Source: CAYNWK01 sp964400875 (lineage in GTDB: Bacteria > Chloroflexota > Anaerolineae > Anaerolineales > UBA4823). Taken from it: a stretch of DNA of 7,480 bases. The notes under the pieces were generated by a model. That model saw only the letters and a list, made by a program, of their open reading frames with translations. It ran no database searches and was not told the DNA's origin. The DNA lies in NCBI GenBank assembly GCA_964400875.1, contig CAYNWK010000199.1, positions 1 to 7,480 on the forward strand, written 5' to 3'. The translations under genes and the position numbers were made by a program. Below, piece by piece: positions 7,248-7,480 of the stretch (position 1 is the first letter of the stretch; every line of letters starts with the position of its first letter).

Positions 7248-7480
7248 ATGGCAATACTGACCTTTGGGATCTCTTTAGTTATTAGCCTGGCAACCGTCCC
7301 CCTATTAAGACGGATAGGGCACCGGTCCGGGCGGCTGGTTAAACCCCAGGAAGATCGCTGGCACCGCCAGCCTACCCCAAGTTTGGGCGGCGTTGGCATT
7401 TTTTTCGCTTTTCTTGGGGGCATTTTGGTGAGCGAATTCGTCAGCGGAGGTTGGCAAACGGTGCGTTGGGGTTTGCTGGC
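7248..7480 (+). CDS. WecA/TagO-like polyprenyl-phosphate glycosyl-1-phosphate transferase, N-terminal part
   Basis: The first 77 residues of a MraY/WecA-family enzyme, which attaches a sugar-1-phosphate (often GlcNAc-1-P) to undecaprenyl phosphate to begin glycan assembly. The protein opens MAILTFGISLVISLATVPLL, a first membrane helix, then a basic cytoplasmic loop with DRWHRQPTPSLGGVGIFFAF (residues 36-55). This equals the family signature 'RKxHxxPxPxxGGxxI', with Trp-His in place of Lys-His. A second helix starts at GGVGIF. The catalytic Asp-Asp motif lies beyond the window edge. The ATG at 7248 follows the ligase stop by 47 nt with no clear Shine-Dalgarno sequence and no better in-frame ATG or GTG nearby. 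No terminator lies between, so co-transcription with the ligase gene is likely. The donor sugar cannot be told, so no gene symbol is given. Confidence 0.85.
   Translation, partial: MAILTFGISLVISLATVPLLRRIGHRSGRLVKPQEDRWHRQPTPSLGGVGIFFAFLGGILVSEFVSGGWQTVRWGLL

Noticed and set aside
7399..7410. Run of seven T in the WecA-like gene as a phase-variation tract
   Set aside because: Seven bases is short for slipped-strand switching, and the run simply encodes Ile-Phe-Phe in the second membrane helix.
1..7480. CRISPR arrays, tRNA/rRNA genes, insertion sequences, phage or defence genes
   Set aside because: I looked for direct repeats, RNA-like cloverleafs, terminal inverted repeats and such domains and saw none. 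All visible genes fit one polysaccharide pathway.

Overview
The window is a polysaccharide (O-antigen or capsule type) biosynthesis locus from a draft or metagenome-style assembly. Two runs of exactly 100 N (1092-1191 and 3959-4058) are most likely scaffold gaps of unknown true size, so genes touching them must be read as partial. The moderately high GC, the dense gene packing and above all a very large O-antigen-ligase-like protein with a C-terminal TPR region suggest a Chloroflexota (Anaerolineae-like) bacterium. That assignment is a family-level impression, not a proof.

Minus strand, 3905 down to 1: a tightly packed operon read right to left. It encodes a Wzx-like flippase (3905-2598), a Methyltransf_24-type SAM methyltransferase (2584-1781), a GT-A-like glycosyltransferase (1784 into gap 1), a class I SAM methyltransferase (out of gap 1 to 423) and a GT4 glycosyltransferase (429 running off the left edge). 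Junctions are a 13-nt gap, a 4-nt ATGA overlap and a 7-nt overlap, which implies one mRNA with translational coupling. A plausible sigma70-type promoter (TAGACA, 18 nt, TATTAT) sits so close to the flippase ATG that the transcript would be nearly leaderless. A perfect 14-bp palindrome overlaps its -35 box.

Plus strand, gap 2 to 7480: an O-antigen-ligase/polymerase-like membrane protein with a second membrane block and a TPR tail (start lost in the gap, stop at 7200). After 47 nt comes the start of a WecA/TagO-like polyprenyl-phosphate glycosyl-1-phosphate transferase that runs off the right edge.

Together the genes cover most steps of a lipid-linked glycan pathway: initiation on undecaprenyl phosphate (WecA-like), extension and methylation of sugars (two glycosyltransferases, two methyltransferases), flipping across the membrane (Wzx-like) and polymerisation or transfer to an acceptor (ligase-like). 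The two transcription units diverge from the region around gap 2, where shared regulation would be expected. I see no RNA genes, CRISPR arrays, insertion sequences or stretches over 300 bases without a gene. The pathway is of a known kind. The most notable items are the composite ligase-TPR protein and the operator-like palindrome at a near-leaderless promoter.
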